Assembly: GCA_964618415.1 (NCBI GenBank)
Contig: CAZUAT010000001.1
Span: 79,188 to 143,187 of the forward strand
Length of the DNA stretch: 64,000 nucleotides
Origin: JACTMI01 sp964618415
GTDB taxonomy: Bacteria; Acidobacteriota; Thermoanaerobaculia; Multivoradales; JAGPDF01
Reading direction: 5' to 3'
Part shown: piece after piece, positions 16,631 to 28,170 of the stretch
How the letters are laid out: each line of letters begins with the position of its first letter
Numbering within the stretch: position 1 is the first letter of the stretch
Program-made: the position numbers and the translations under genes
Notes under the pieces: model-generated
The model's database searches: none
What the model was told of the DNA's origin: nothing
What the model saw: only the letters and a program-made list of their open reading frames with translations

Positions 16631-18274
16631 TCAGTGGCGGCCGGCAGGTGAAGGAGCACCCGCCGCGCCTTGGCCGGCGCGCGCGGCGTAGTCGTAGGCC
16701 TCGCCGGTGACGACCGGGATCTCGTGGAAGTTATGGACCGGCGGCGGCGATTCGGTCTCCCACTCGAGCCCGAACGCGCCCCAGGGGTTGCGGCCTGCGA
16801 CCCGACCGGCCTTCAGCGACCAAAGCAGGTAGATCGCGGGCAGGATGAAGCCGAGGGCGAGCACCGACGCGCCCGCGGTCGACAGCACGTTGAGCACCTG
16901 CCATTCCTCCGGGTACTGGTGATAGCGCCGCGGCATTCCGAGCAGGCCGAGCAGGAACTGTGGGAAGAAGGTCAGGTTGAAGCCGACGAACACCAGCATG
17001 GCCGAGATGCGCGCCCAGAACTCGTTGTACAGGCGGCCGGTGATCTTCGGCCACCAGAAGTGGAGACCGCCGAGATAGCCCATGATCGTGCCACCGACCA
17101 TTACGTAGTGGAAGTGGGCGACGACGAAGTAGGTGTCGTGGACGTGCACGTCGAAGCCCAGCGTCCCCAGGAAGACCCCGGTCAGCCCTCCGATGGTGAA
17201 CAGCCCGATGAAACCGAGCGCATACAGCATCGGGGTCTGCAGCGAGACCGAGCCCTTGTAGAGCGTGAACGACCAGTTGAAGACCTTCACCGCCGAGGGA
17301 ATGGCCACCAGCATGGTGAGCAGAGAGAAGATCGTGCTCGCGTACACCGACTGGCTGGAGACGAACAGGTGGTGGCCCCACACGAAGAACCCCAGCACCG
17401 CAATCCCGATCGACGAGAACGCGACGAAGTGGTACCCGAAAATTCGCTTGCGCGCGAATGCGGCGACCAGTTCGGAGATCACCGCCATCGACGGCAGGAT
17501 CATGATGTAGACGGCCGGGTGCGAGTAGAACCAGAACAGATGCTGGAACAGCACCGGGTCGCCCCCCTTGGCCGGGTCGAAGACGCCCAGGTGGAACGCT
17601 CGCTCCAGGACCAGGAGCACCAGGGTGATCGCCACCACGGGCGTGCCGAGCACGTTGATGATGCTGGTGGCGTACATGCTCCAGGTAAACAGCGGCATGC
17701 GGAACCAGGTCATTCCCGGCGCGCGCATCCGGTGCGTCGTCACCATGAAGTTGAGGCCGGTGAGAATCGACGAGAATCCGTTGATGAAGACGCCGATCCC
17801 GGTAATCAGGACGTTCGACTGCGAGAACAGCGAGCTGTACGGCGGATAGAAGGTCCAGCCCGTGTCGGCGCCGCCCATCACGATGCCCGCCAGCGCCAGC
17901 GTCCCGCCGATCATGTAGAGGTACCAGCTCAACAGGTTCAGGCGCGGGAAAGCGACGTCCTTGGCGCCGATCATCAGCGGAATGAGGAAGTTGCCCAGCA
18001 CACCCGGAATGGCGGGAATGAGGAAGAAGAACACCATCATCACGCCGTGGTTGGTGAACAGCCGGTTGTAGGTATCCGGCTGCACCAGGTCTCCGGCGGG
18101 AGTGAGCAGCTCCAGGCGGATCAGCATCGCGAAGATGCCGCCGAGCAGGAAGAAGCCGCTCACGGACATCAGGTAGAGCAGGCCGATGCGCTTGTGGTCG
18201 AGCGACAGCAGCCACGACCTGAGGCCGTGCGCGGCGTTGAGATAGTTCTTGCCGTCCGTCTCGTGGGCGGTCAT
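16631..18274 (-). CDS. ctaD: Cytochrome c oxidase subunit I, A2-type
   Basis: 547 residues with about twelve spans, the catalytic subunit of a heme-copper O2 reductase. Heme ligands sit in TNHGVMM and near HDTYFVVAHFHYV; the copper-B histidines are in FWFYSHPAVY and VWGHHLF. The motif YSHPAVY lacks the glutamate of A1 oxidases (GHPEVY) and has the Tyr-Ser pair of the A2 subfamily; the crosslinked tyrosine is in the same motif. It reduces O2 to water while pumping protons. ATG at 18274 overlaps the ctaC stop (ATGA). Confidence 0.97.
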   Translation of the reverse strand: MTAHETDGKNYLNAAHGLRSWLLSLDHKRIGLLYLMSVSGFFLLGGIFAMLIRLELLTPAGDLVQPDTYNRLFTNHGVMMVFFFLIPAIPGVLGNFLIPLMIGAKDVAFPRLNLLSWYLYMIGGTLALAGIVMGGADTGWTFYPPYSSLFSQSNVLITGIGVFINGFSSILTGLNFMVTTHRMRAPGMTWFRMPLFTWSMYATSIINVLGTPVVAITLVLLVLERAFHLGVFDPAKGGDPVLFQHLFWFYSHPAVYIMILPSMAVISELVAAFARKRIFGYHFVAFSSIGIAVLGFFVWGHHLFVSSQSVYASTIFSLLTMLVAIPSAVKVFNWSFTLYKGSVSLQTPMLYALGFIGLFTIGGLTGVFLGTLGFDVHVHDTYFVVAHFHYVMVGGTIMGYLGGLHFWWPKITGRLYNEFWARISAMLVFVGFNLTFFPQFLLGLLGMPRRYHQYPEEWQVLNVLSTAGASVLALGFILPAIYLLWSLKAGRVAGRNPWGAFGLEWETESPPPVHNFHEIPVVTGEAYDYAARAGQGAAGAPSPAGRH

Positions 18275-19254
18275 CGGACGACTCCTTCGGCCTCGGCGCC
18301 GGTGGCAGCCGCGGCGCCGCCAGCGAGGCCCTTGATGTAATTGATCAGCGCCCGGATGTCGTCCTCGCTCACCTGACCCTTGAAGCTCGGCATGACCGGT
18401 TGGTAGCCCGCCACGACCTTGGCCGTCGGTTCGAGGAGCGATTCCCGAATGTAGTTGTCGTCGACCACGACCTTCTCACCCGTCGACAGCTCGACCTCGT
18501 GACCATAGACACCGCGCAGCGAGGGTCCGATCACGCTCGCCTCGTCCCGGTGGCAGGTGCTGCAGGCAAGCCGCGCGAACAGCTGCTCGCCCGATTCGCC
18601 GGCCGGAGCCGGGAGCGCCGGGACCGCGACCTCGGCGAGCCAGTTCTGATACTCGTCAGCGGGCAGCACCTGCACCCAGCCGATCATGTGCGAGTGCTCG
18701 GCGCCGCAGAACTCGGCACAGAAGAGGTGGAAGCGACCCAGCTTGGTCGGCGTGAACCACATGGTCGTGTAGCGGCCCGGAACGACGTCGAGCTTGGTGC
18801 GGAACGCCGGCACGAAGAAGCTGTGCAGGACGTCTTCGGAGGTCATGGTGAGCTTGACCGGCTGGCCGATCGGGACGTGCAGCGAATTGATCTCACGCTG
18901 GCCGGTCGGGTGCTGGATCTTCCACATCCACTGCTTGCCAGTGACGAAGTACTCGGCCGCATCCGCCGGCGGACGGTAGATCTTGAAGTAGACCTTGGCG
19001 CCCCAGACGAACGTGAACAGCACGATGAGCAGCGGGATGATCGTCCAGGTCACCTCGAGCAGTGTCGACCCGTCGAACGAACCGCCGATCTGGTCGGGGT
19101 GGGTGCGCCGGTACCGCACGACGAAGCCCAGCACCATGACCGCGATGAGCACGGTGAAGAACGTGCCCATGGCGACCAGATAGAAGGTCAGATGGTCGGA
19201 GTCCCTGGCGAAGCTGGAGGCCTGCTCGGGGAGGAAGGGGATCTTGAACGACAT
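18271..19254 (-). CDS. ctaC: Cytochrome c oxidase subunit II with fused cytochrome c domain
   Basis: 327 residues: two membrane helices (about 25-45 and 65-85), a periplasmic cupredoxin domain with the binuclear CuA site (CAEFCGAEHSHM), then a fused class-I cytochrome c with CSTCH and a distal methionine in QPVMPSF. The fusion defines a caa3-type oxidase that takes electrons from an external cytochrome or directly from alternative complex III. It lies two bases after sco and overlaps ctaD. Length is usual for the family. Confidence 0.96.
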   Translation of the reverse strand: MSFKIPFLPEQASSFARDSDHLTFYLVAMGTFFTVLIAVMVLGFVVRYRRTHPDQIGGSFDGSTLLEVTWTIIPLLIVLFTFVWGAKVYFKIYRPPADAAEYFVTGKQWMWKIQHPTGQREINSLHVPIGQPVKLTMTSEDVLHSFFVPAFRTKLDVVPGRYTTMWFTPTKLGRFHLFCAEFCGAEHSHMIGWVQVLPADEYQNWLAEVAVPALPAPAGESGEQLFARLACSTCHRDEASVIGPSLRGVYGHEVELSTGEKVVVDDNYIRESLLEPTAKVVAGYQPVMPSFKGQVSEDDIRALINYIKGLAGGAAAATGAEAEGVVR

Positions 19255-19256
19255 GA

Positions 19257-20150
19257 TCAGACGGCACCTCCGGCCGCGAGCCGCCGATTCCGGCGTCCCC
19301 GACGCTGGGCGATGAGGAAGTAGAGGACGAGTGCCAGCAGCGTCGCGACCCCCGCGAGGCGCAGCGCGAGCATCGAGGCGGCCGTATAGCGGCCGAGCCC
19401 CGCGTCGTAGCGGAAGCAGTAGAGCAGGAGCTTCTCGACCGCGCCGCCGATCTTTCCGGCCGACGACTCGACGAGCGCCAGCTTCAGATCGCGCGGCGCG
19501 AACTCGGCGCCGTAGAGGTAGCGCGACAGCCGGCCATCCGGTGTGGCAACCATGATCCCCGCGGCGTGTGCGAACTGCCCGGTCGCTTCCTCGCGCACGA
19601 CGCGGAAACCGACGGTTTCGAGCAGCGTGTCGATGCTCGCCTGGTCCGCGGTGAGGAAGTGCCAGCCGCGCGTGCTCGACTCCTTGCCGCCATATGCCTC
19701 GACGGTTCGCCGGCGCGTCTCGGACGCCCGCTCCGGCGTGTCGGTCGCATCGAAGCTCACGAAGACCACTTCGTAGTCCTCACCCGGGGCAAGGTCGAGA
19801 GGCCGGGCCGCCATCGCCGTCCCGCGCTCGACCAGGCCGCACAGGACGGGGCAGCGGTAGTAGACGAGGCCCAGCACCACCGGTCGCTCGCCGAAGAATT
19901 CACCCAGCCGATGGCCGCGCCCGTCCTCGTCGATCACGGGAAGATCGAGGGGCAGCTGCGCGCCGAGGCGCTGATCGAAACCGACCGTATCGATGATGCG
20001 CTGGGCCGAGAGCGCGTCGGCCGGGTTCTCCACCGCCGGCGCGAGGCCGCGTCCGGTCATGAACTGCGCCGGGGCCGGAGCCGCGGCTGCCAAGGCCCAG
20101 AGTCCGACGGCGGCACCGGCCGCGCGACCGATCCAGCGACGACGGTTCAC
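19257..20150 (-). CDS. sco: SCO1/SenC copper chaperone
   Basis: 297 residues: N-terminal signal (RRRWIGRA then a hydrophobic stretch, cleavage near AQF 29-30), a thioredoxin fold with the copper motif C100-PVL-C104 and the third ligand H195 (GQFAHAAG), and a C-terminal membrane helix at about 263-280. SCO proteins deliver copper to the CuA site of subunit II, encoded directly downstream. The GTG at 20150 overlaps the stop of the preceding small membrane protein gene (GTGA); the open frame goes further upstream but only inside that gene. Confidence 0.93.
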   Translation of the reverse strand: MNRRRWIGRAAGAAVGLWALAAAAPAPAQFMTGRGLAPAVENPADALSAQRIIDTVGFDQRLGAQLPLDLPVIDEDGRGHRLGEFFGERPVVLGLVYYRCPVLCGLVERGTAMAARPLDLAPGEDYEVVFVSFDATDTPERASETRRRTVEAYGGKESSTRGWHFLTADQASIDTLLETVGFRVVREEATGQFAHAAGIMVATPDGRLSRYLYGAEFAPRDLKLALVESSAGKIGGAVEKLLLYCFRYDAGLGRYTAASMLALRLAGVATLLALVLYFLIAQRRGRRNRRLAAGGAV

Positions 20151-20584
20151 GGCTCGGTCGGCTCCTCGGTCGGGGTCGCGGCCGTCGCCGCCCCGAACTC
20201 GGGCAGGCGACCCGCGGCAGCGACCGCCTCGATCGAACGATCGATCGGCACACGGGCGACGCCCGTGGTGCGGTCCACCCAGCCCCAGCCGGTCAGATAT
20301 TCCCGGTCGGCCGCCCGCATGAGCGCCAGCTCCTGCTCCGGGTTGACCTGCAGCCGCGGCCCCGCGGGAACGGGCACCTCGCGCGCCTCCAGCAGGGGTG
20401 AGGGCTGTGGATCGAGCGCCGCTTCGCTGCGGCCGAACCACTCGTAGAAGCCCCAGGCAGCGGCGAATGACGCGATCGTCACCAGCAGCAGGACGACCAG
20501 AACCCGGGCGACGACGCCGGACGGGATCTCGTGATCGATCGGCTCGAGCCACTCGGAAGGGGGCTTGGTCGACTGCTCAGCCAT
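20147..20584 (-). CDS. Conserved single-span membrane protein of the act-cta operon
   Basis: 145 residues: a short cytoplasmic start, one membrane helix (about 23-46, VVARVLVVLLLVTIASFAAAW) and a soluble domain with EQELALMRAADREYLTGWGWVDRTTGVARVPIDRSIEAVA. The WVDRxxGVxRVPIDRA-like motif recurs, from memory, in proteins encoded between actF and sco in other genomes; the family has no assigned function. Position suggests an assembly or supercomplex factor for alternative complex III and the oxidase. It overlaps actF by 8 bases and sco by 4. Confidence 0.8.
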   Translation of the reverse strand: MAEQSTKPPSEWLEPIDHEIPSGVVARVLVVLLLVTIASFAAAWGFYEWFGRSEAALDPQPSPLLEAREVPVPAGPRLQVNPEQELALMRAADREYLTGWGWVDRTTGVARVPIDRSIEAVAAAGRLPEFGAATAATPTEEPTEP

Positions 20585-21776
20585 GGCCGGCGACCTCCTC
20601 GACAGCCGGGGCGCCGACCGGCAGCAGCGGCTGCTTGCGCAGTTCGTAGGCGAACGCGAAGACCCAGATGCCGCCGACGCCGATCACCGCGGCCGGATCG
20701 ATCCAGCTCAGCGGGAACCCCTCATGGACGAGCGTCGGCCGCGTGAGCCAGATCAGATCGACCCAGCGCATGAACAGCACGAACGCCGCGATTGCCGCCA
20801 CTCGCCCGGAGCTGCGCTTGACGGCGCGGGAGAGCAGGATCAGGAAGGGGAAGAAGAAGTGCAGCACCAGCAGTCCAACCGCGACCCACGCCCAGTAGCC
20901 GTGGAAGCGCTCCTTGAACCAGATCACTTCCTCCGGGATGTTGCCCTGGTAGGCGATGATGAACTGCGAGATCGACAGGTAGGTGAAGAACATCACGAAG
21001 GCAAACAACAGCGTCCCGAAGTCGTGGAAGCGCTTGGAGCTGAGCACAGCGCGCAGCGGTTCGCGGACCGAGAGCCAACGCGCCATCAGGATCAGAAATG
21101 TCAGGCCGGCGATTCCGGAGCCGGCGAGAAAGATGGCGCCGAACAGGCTCGAGAACCAGTGCGGATCGAGCGACATCAGCCAATCGAAGCCGAGGAACGT
21201 CACCACCATCACGAACGTCAGCAGGCCGCCGGCGCTGAAGCGCTGCATCGACCAGGCGGCGGCTGCGCCGTCCGAGGCCGCGTCCTGGCGCGCCGAGCGA
21301 CGCGAGAGTACCCAGGCAAAGAATGTGAAGAGCAGAACCGCGCCCACCGTGCGCCCGATGAAGAACGGCTCGTTGAGGTACGGCTCCTTGTGGTGCAGCA
21401 AGTGATCTGCCGCGACCCGCGCCTTGTCGGTCCAGATGAACAGGTGATCCAGACCGAGCAGGAGCGGAACCGCCAGCAGGCCGATCAGGGGCATGGTGCG
21501 CGCGCCGGCTTCCATCGGGCGTCGCAACGCCAGGCCCCAGCGTCCACCGCTGAGGTGCTGCATGAGCAGCAGGCCGAGGCAGCCCAGGGCCACCGAGAAC
21601 CAGAGCAGCCATCCGACCAGGTAGGCGTGAAAGAAGCGCTCCCGATCGAGCAGCGCCCCGGCGATCGTTGCCGCGCCGCCGACCGCACCGATGATGAGAG
21701 CCCGCGTGCCGAGCCCCGCCAGCGCTTGCGGCGCCCGGAAGTCGGCGGCCCGGAGAGGAGTATGCAGAGAGTTCAT
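20577..21776 (-). CDS. actF: Alternative complex III, ActF (NrfD-like membrane subunit)
   Basis: 399 residues with about ten membrane spans. FFHAYLVGWLLWFSVALGCLGLLLMQHLSGGRWG and the later TYLSISQFIIAYQGNIPEE / WFKERFHGYWAWV are signatures of ActF, a paralogue of the quinol-interacting NrfD subunit. It anchors the complex in the membrane with ActC. ATG at 21776. It follows actE by 21 bases and overlaps the next gene. Confidence 0.93.
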   Translation of the reverse strand: MNSLHTPLRAADFRAPQALAGLGTRALIIGAVGGAATIAGALLDRERFFHAYLVGWLLWFSVALGCLGLLLMQHLSGGRWGLALRRPMEAGARTMPLIGLLAVPLLLGLDHLFIWTDKARVAADHLLHHKEPYLNEPFFIGRTVGAVLLFTFFAWVLSRRSARQDAASDGAAAAWSMQRFSAGGLLTFVMVVTFLGFDWLMSLDPHWFSSLFGAIFLAGSGIAGLTFLILMARWLSVREPLRAVLSSKRFHDFGTLLFAFVMFFTYLSISQFIIAYQGNIPEEVIWFKERFHGYWAWVAVGLLVLHFFFPFLILLSRAVKRSSGRVAAIAAFVLFMRWVDLIWLTRPTLVHEGFPLSWIDPAAVIGVGGIWVFAFAYELRKQPLLPVGAPAVEEVAGHG

Positions 21777-21797
21777 GTCCGCCTTGGCGCCTCTCGT

Positions 21798-22415
21798 TCA
21801 GTGAGCGGGAGCCGGCGGTTCGACCGCGGGCACCGGTGCATCGAGCCGCATGCGCTCGTCGGCAGAGAGCGACGCGGCATCGAAATGCTGAGATAGCTGG
21901 AGCGTCCGCACGTACGCCGCGATCGCCCACCGGTCTGCCGGCGGCACCTGGGCGGCGTAGCTGGGCATCACCCCGAACCCGTCCGTCATGACGCTGAAGA
22001 AGTAGCCCACCGGTGCCTCGCGCAGGCGATCGATGTGGAACGACGACGGCTGCTTGTAGCCACGCCTTACGACCATCCCGTTTCCATCGCCGAGCGCGCC
22101 GTGGCACGGCGAGCAGAAGATGCCGAACCGCTCGCGCCCGCGCGTCAGCAGTTCACGGGTGACCGGCATCGGAACTGTCGCCAGTGGGAGGCCGTCCGCC
22201 GAAAGGCCGGTCCAGAACTGCTTGTCCTCGCGCAGGTCACCACGCGAGACCGTGCCGGCGGGGATCGGCCGGGCGCCCTGTCCGTCCGCGAAGAACGTGC
22301 TGGCGGCCAGCGGTTTGATGCGCGGCTGGTCGTGCATGTCCTGACGGCAGCCGACAACGAGGAGAGCCGCGAGTGCCAGGATGCCGCGCGCGGAACGAGC
22401 GATCTCAGGGCTCAA
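21798..22415 (-). CDS. actE: Alternative complex III, ActE (monoheme cytochrome c lipoprotein)
   Basis: 205 residues: a lipoprotein signal with lipobox VVGC (C23), a heme c motif C101-SP-C104-H105 and a distal methionine in FGVMPSY (M150). It is the mobile-facing monoheme cytochrome of the complex and would pass electrons to the cytochrome domain on CtaC. The start is TTG at 22415, inside the end of actD (11-base overlap); no later start leaves an intact signal peptide. Confidence 0.93.
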   Translation of the reverse strand: MSPEIARSARGILALAALLVVGCRQDMHDQPRIKPLAASTFFADGQGARPIPAGTVSRGDLREDKQFWTGLSADGLPLATVPMPVTRELLTRGRERFGIFCSPCHGALGDGNGMVVRRGYKQPSSFHIDRLREAPVGYFFSVMTDGFGVMPSYAAQVPPADRWAIAAYVRTLQLSQHFDAASLSADERMRLDAPVPAVEPPAPAH

Positions 22416-22959
22416 CTTCGTTCACCTCCACCGCTCCCGTGGCCACCAGGAAGTCGCGGGTGCGATCGCGGTCGAATCGGGCGTCCCGCGCCTCGATACA
22501 GAGAAAGTAGCCGTCGCGGCTCGCGCGGTCGCGGAAGCTGGCGACGTTGAAGACCGGATGGTAGGGCTCCGGCAGTCGGTTGAGCGCGATCATGCCCAGC
22601 CCGGCCGAAAAGGCGGCGAACAGAATCGTGCACTCGAAAATCACCGGGATGAAGGCCGGCCAGCTGTTGAACGGCTTGCCGCCGACGTTCATCGGATAGT
22701 CGATGACCGAGGTCCAGTAGGCGAGCGCGAAGCCGCCCAGCGCGCCGATTACGCCACCGATCAGGCAGATCAACGGAACCTTGGAGGGCTTGTGGTCGCT
22801 GACGACCTCGGCGATCGCCTCGACCGGGAAGGGTGTGTACGCATCCATCGCGCGAAAGCCGTCGGCGTGGGCGCGCTCGGCGGCTGCGAGCAGATCCTGC
22901 GCGGAGCGATACTCGGCCAACAGGCCGTGCAGTTGCGGGGATGTGGTCTCGGCGTTCAT
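22405..22959 (-). CDS. actD: Alternative complex III, ActD (DUF3341)
   Basis: 184 residues with two central membrane helices (VPLICLIGGVIGALGGFALAYW and PAFIPVIFECTILFAAFSAGLGMI) typical of DUF3341/ActD, preceded by AMDAYTPFPVEAI, the diagnostic N-terminal phrase of the family. It is a peripheral structural subunit of the complex. ATG at 22959 immediately follows the actC stop. Confidence 0.94.
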   Translation of the reverse strand: MNAETTSPQLHGLLAEYRSAQDLLAAAERAHADGFRAMDAYTPFPVEAIAEVVSDHKPSKVPLICLIGGVIGALGGFALAYWTSVIDYPMNVGGKPFNSWPAFIPVIFECTILFAAFSAGLGMIALNRLPEPYHPVFNVASFRDRASRDGYFLCIEARDARFDRDRTRDFLVATGAVEVNEVEP

Positions 22960-22960
22960 T

Positions 22961-24351
<1,391 letters not shown>

Positions 24352-24355
<4 letters not shown>

Positions 24356-27300
24356 CCGACGAGCTCCGGATTCGGGTTCCTGACGATTGCCAGGTAAGTG
24401 GTGCGCGGGCGCGTACCCAGCTCCTCGAGCAGGCCGTAGTTGCGCGGGTCCTTCTTGCGGGCCACGACGCGCGACGATGCGTCGTTGAGATCGCCGAAGG
24501 TGATGGCGTGCGTCGGGCAGGCCTGCTCGCAGGCGGTTCGGATCTCGCCGTCCTGGATCCGCCGGCCGTCCTTCTCCGCTGCGATTCGCGCCCGGTTGAT
24601 GCGCTGAACGCAGTAGGTGCACTTCTCCATCACACCGCGGCTGCGCACCGAGACATCGGGGTTGCGCTGCAGCGCGAACTGCGGGGTGTCCCAGTCCTGA
24701 TAGAGCAGAAAGTTGAAGCGGCGCACCTTGTAGGGGCAGTTGTTCGAGCAGTACCGGGTGCCGACGCACCGGTTGTAGACCATGTCGTTGAGGCCTTCGC
24801 TGGAGTGCACGGTCGCGGCAACCGGACAGACCGTCTCGCAGGGTGCCTGCTCGCACTGCATGCACAGCAAGGGCTGGCTGACGATCGCCTCCGGATCGTC
24901 CAGCCCGCCCTTGAAGTAGCGGTCGATGCGGATCCAGTGCATCTCGCGGCCGCTGCGCACCTGGTCCTTACCGACGACTGGAATGTTGTTCTCGGCCTGG
25001 CAGGCGGTCACGCAGGCGTTGCAGCCGGTGCAGGTGCCAAGGTCGATGGTCATCCCCCAGGCGTAGCCCTTGTACTCGTGCCCGGGCGCGAACGACTGCG
25101 ATACGTCGAGCCCCTCGTGCTCGTAGTCCGCCGCGAAGCTCGGGTTGGTCCGGTACTCCTCGAGCGTCGTCTCGCGGACCAGATGACGCCGCTCGGCCTC
25201 GACCGACTCCTCGGCCAGCCAGCCATCGATCGCGTAGTGCCCCTGCGTGCAGGCCAGGCGCTGGCGGCCACGACCGGCCGCGAGCTCCACGCCGGCCAGG
25301 TTCCAGCGCGCGGCCACGGTCGATAGAGCGCAGGCATCGACGCCGATCCCGTCGGCCACCCGCCCGGCGCGCCGTCGCCCATAGCCCAGATGCAGCGTCG
25401 CGACGCCGTCCGGCTGCCCGGGCAGAACCCAGGCTGGCGCGCTGACCTGCCGCTCGCCGGCGCGGACCTCGACCAGCTGCTCGTTGTCGACGCCCAGCTC
25501 CTGCGCGGTGCGCGGCGAGAGCAGCAGGACGTTGTCCCAGGTCAGCTTGGTGATCGGCTTGGGCAGCTCCTGGAGCCAGCCGTTGTTGGCGAACCGGCCA
25601 TCGAGCACCGACGGATCGGGGCGCAGTGCGAGTTCGTACCCGGTCGCCGGAGCCATGGCCGCGAGCGCAGCAGCCGCCGCAGCGGCTCCGGCGGACGGAT
25701 CGACAACGAGCGGCGCCGGAGCCGAGTCGGGCACGAAGCCATCGTGCAGCGCGCGACGGAAGTCGTCGTCCGACAGGTCGGACCAGCGTCCGCGCACCAG
25801 GTCGCGGCCGGCAGTCACGGCGCTGTTGGTCGCCGCAGCGATCGTTTCCGCGAGCGTGTGGCCGCCGTAGAGCGGCTCGATCAGCGGCTGGATCAGGCAG
25901 ACGCTGCCGTCGGCCGCCCGCGCGTCGCCCCAGGACTCCAGGAAATGCGCCGCCGGCGCGTGCCACTGACACAGCTCCGCCGTCTCGTCGGCGTAGAGGC
26001 CGAGGTGGAATCGCTCCACTCCCGGGTTGTTCAGCGCGGAAGCGAAATCGAGGTCGGCCGGCGCGTCGTAGACCGGGTTGACGCCGGCCACGAGCAGCAC
26101 CTGGACCCGGCCGGCCCGCAGATCGGCAGCCAGCTCAGCCAGCGAGGCCAGCGAGTCGACCGGATCGACCTCCGCGGGCTCGCTGTACAGGATCGTCTCG
26201 CCGGCCGCGCCCAGAGTCGCGTTGATCGCGTGCACCAGCGCGTGCGCCTCAGCCGGCAGCGGCTCGCCGGCAACGACCAGCGCGCGTCCGCGATTGGCGA
26301 CCAGATCGCGCGCAACCGCGGCGGCGAACTTGGACAGGTCGCCGTCGAGGCCCGCAGGAAGCGCCACCCCGGGCACCCCGACCTGGGCGGCCAGCGCCAG
26401 CACCAGCTGCGGGAAGGCGCTGGGACGGACGGCCAGGCGATTGTCGGCGAGCGTGCCGGTCGGCGACGGGCTGGACTCGGCCACGTAGAGACGGTTCATC
26501 GCCGGAGCGTCGGCGGCCAGGCGCCGCCGCGCCGCGAAGTCGCTGGCGTGCCGCACCGCGCCGGGGCCGGAGACGAGCAGATCCGAGTCCAGGGCCACGA
26601 TGACATCGGCCTTGGAGAGGTCGTAGCGCCAGCCTGCCGGGCGGCCGAACGCGAGCTCGGCGCCGCGCCGCGCGGTGTCGCCGCCCAGGGCGTCCCAGCG
26701 ATGCCAGCGCGCCTCCGGGAAAGCCGTCTGCACGGCATCGAGCAGCGCCGCTTCGGTCGGACTGGTCACCGGCCCGGTGAGCAGCCGCAGCCCCGCTCCG
26801 CCACCGGCCTGGTTGGCGAGAGCGGCGCTCAGAGCCTCCACGTAGGCAGGCCAGGTCGAGATCCGTCCGAGGTGCGTGACTGCCTGCGAGCGGTCCGGGT
26901 CGTACAGCCCGAGCACGGCGGCCTGAGTCACCGCGGTGCTGGCTCCGCCACTTGCCGGATGCTCCGGATTGCCCTCCAGCTTGGTCGGGCGACCCTCGTG
27001 ACTCTCGGCGAGCAGCGGGAGCGCCCAGCCGCCCAGCTCCATCGCGGTGGCGAAGTAGAGCGGACGACCCGGCAGGATCTGCTCCGGCTGGCGGACGTAG
27101 GGAACGATCTGCTCGATCGGCTGGCGCGTGCAGGCGGTCAGCCCGGCCAGGCCGAGCGATGCTGCCGCCAGCTGCAGGAAGTTGCGCCGCGACACGTCGC
27201 TCGGCCACTCGGATGCGAACCGCGGGAACTCGCGATGCACCATCTGCTCGAACTCGGGCGTTCCTGCGACCTCCTCGAGGCTGCGCCAGTAGCGCGGCCC

Positions 27301-27441
27301 GCGCGCCGCCGCCAGGCGCTCTCGCACCGTGTCGAGATCCGCCGCGACCGGCTCGGCGTCGGCGCGCTTCCACTCGGTGTGGCAGTCGCCGTCGCTGCCG
27401 AGCACGGGGAGGCGGGAGAGTTTGGAATCGACGTCGGTCAT
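24352..27441 (-). CDS. actB: Alternative complex III, ActB (molybdopterin-family and Fe-S fusion)
   Basis: 1029 residues. A twin-arginine motif SRRNFLQ (84-90) sits well inside the N-terminus, as usual for ActB. The first 750 residues resemble molybdopterin oxidoreductases but, as known for ActB, carry no obvious cofactor-binding set. The C-terminal part (about 800-975) holds four cysteine clusters: CTGCNACVTAC, CMQCEQAPCETVCP, CVGTRYCSNNCP and CTYCVQRI with CEQACP, for three [4Fe-4S] and one [3Fe-4S]. It carries electrons from quinol to the hemes of ActA. Start ATG at 27441. Confidence 0.96.
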
Positions 27442-27448
27442 TGCGGCC

Positions 27449-28099
27449 TCAGCGATGGCAGGTCGAGCAACTGGTCTTCGATTGCACGTTGTAGAGCCCC
27501 GCCAGGCGCACCTGTTCCGCCTCGAAGCCCTCGGGCGGCGCCCAGGCCATGTTGGTGACCTCCTCGCGCGGACGGATGTTCGGAACCGGGTCCTTGTGGC
27601 AGTCGAGGCACCACCGCATTTCGAGCGTGGCGTGCTGGTACATCAGCGGCATGCGATCGACCTGACCGTGGCAGGTGACGCAGGCCACGCCCTTGGCGAC
27701 GTGAATGGAGTGATTGAAGTAGGTGAACTCGGGCAGGTCGTGCACCCGGTTCCAGCGCAGTGGCGTGCCGTCGCGCCAGCTCGCCCGCACCGGCTCGAGG
27801 ATCTCGGCGTTGGTCCACAGCTGGTTGTGGCAGTTCATGCAGGTCGCCGTCGGAGGGATGCCCGCCGCCGCCGTCGTCTCCACGCCGGTGTGGCAGTAGC
27901 GACAGTCGATTCCGATCTGGCCGACGTGGTGGTCGTGGCTGAATGGCACCGGCTGTTCGACGACCAACCCCTGGCGGTTGACGTATCCCGACCTGGCGAG
28001 CGAGAACACCGTGGCCCCGCCCCCTGCCAGCAGGCAGAGGACCACGACCACGCTGCCGCGCGCGAGGGCATTGGCACTGCGGGGAAATAACTGAGCCAT
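27449..28099 (-). CDS. actA: Alternative complex III, ActA (pentaheme cytochrome c)
   Basis: 216 residues with one N-terminal helix (about 14-34) and five CxxCH sites: C66-H70, C87-H91, C140-H144, C164-H168 and C211-H215. This heme number and spacing match ActA, the pentaheme subunit that takes electrons from the Fe-S clusters of ActB. It is the first gene of the 12-gene operon. ATG at 28099 gives a proper membrane anchor; an earlier in-frame codon would add a charged, unlikely extension. Confidence 0.95.
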   Translation of the reverse strand: MAQLFPRSANALARGSVVVVLCLLAGGGATVFSLARSGYVNRQGLVVEQPVPFSHDHHVGQIGIDCRYCHTGVETTAAAGIPPTATCMNCHNQLWTNAEILEPVRASWRDGTPLRWNRVHDLPEFTYFNHSIHVAKGVACVTCHGQVDRMPLMYQHATLEMRWCLDCHKDPVPNIRPREEVTNMAWAPPEGFEAEQVRLAGLYNVQSKTSCSTCHR

Positions 28100-28135
28100 A
28101 GTCGGTTTCAGCCTGTCTGTAAGCGACGTTGAGGC

Positions 28136-28165
28136 ACGATACCGAACTGCCTCGACGGCGCGCAA
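28136..28165 (-). promoter_or_regulatory. Candidate promoter for the act-cta operon
   Basis: Reading leftward: TTGCGC (28160-28165), an 18-base spacer, and TATCGT (28136-28141). Four of six positions fit at each box. The start of transcription would be near 28129, about 30 bases before the actA ATG. No better pair was seen in the gap. Confidence 0.4.
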
Positions 28166-28170
28166 GCGAA

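Noticed and set aside
16670..18340. A 556-codon plus-strand frame opposite ctaD
   Set aside because: Copper and heme ligands of ctaD lie on the other strand; the antisense translation is charged low-complexity.
25390..27558. A 722-codon plus-strand open frame antisense to actB
   Set aside because: actB is supported by Fe-S cysteine clusters and a Tat motif; the antisense frame shows no recognisable domain or ribosome site.
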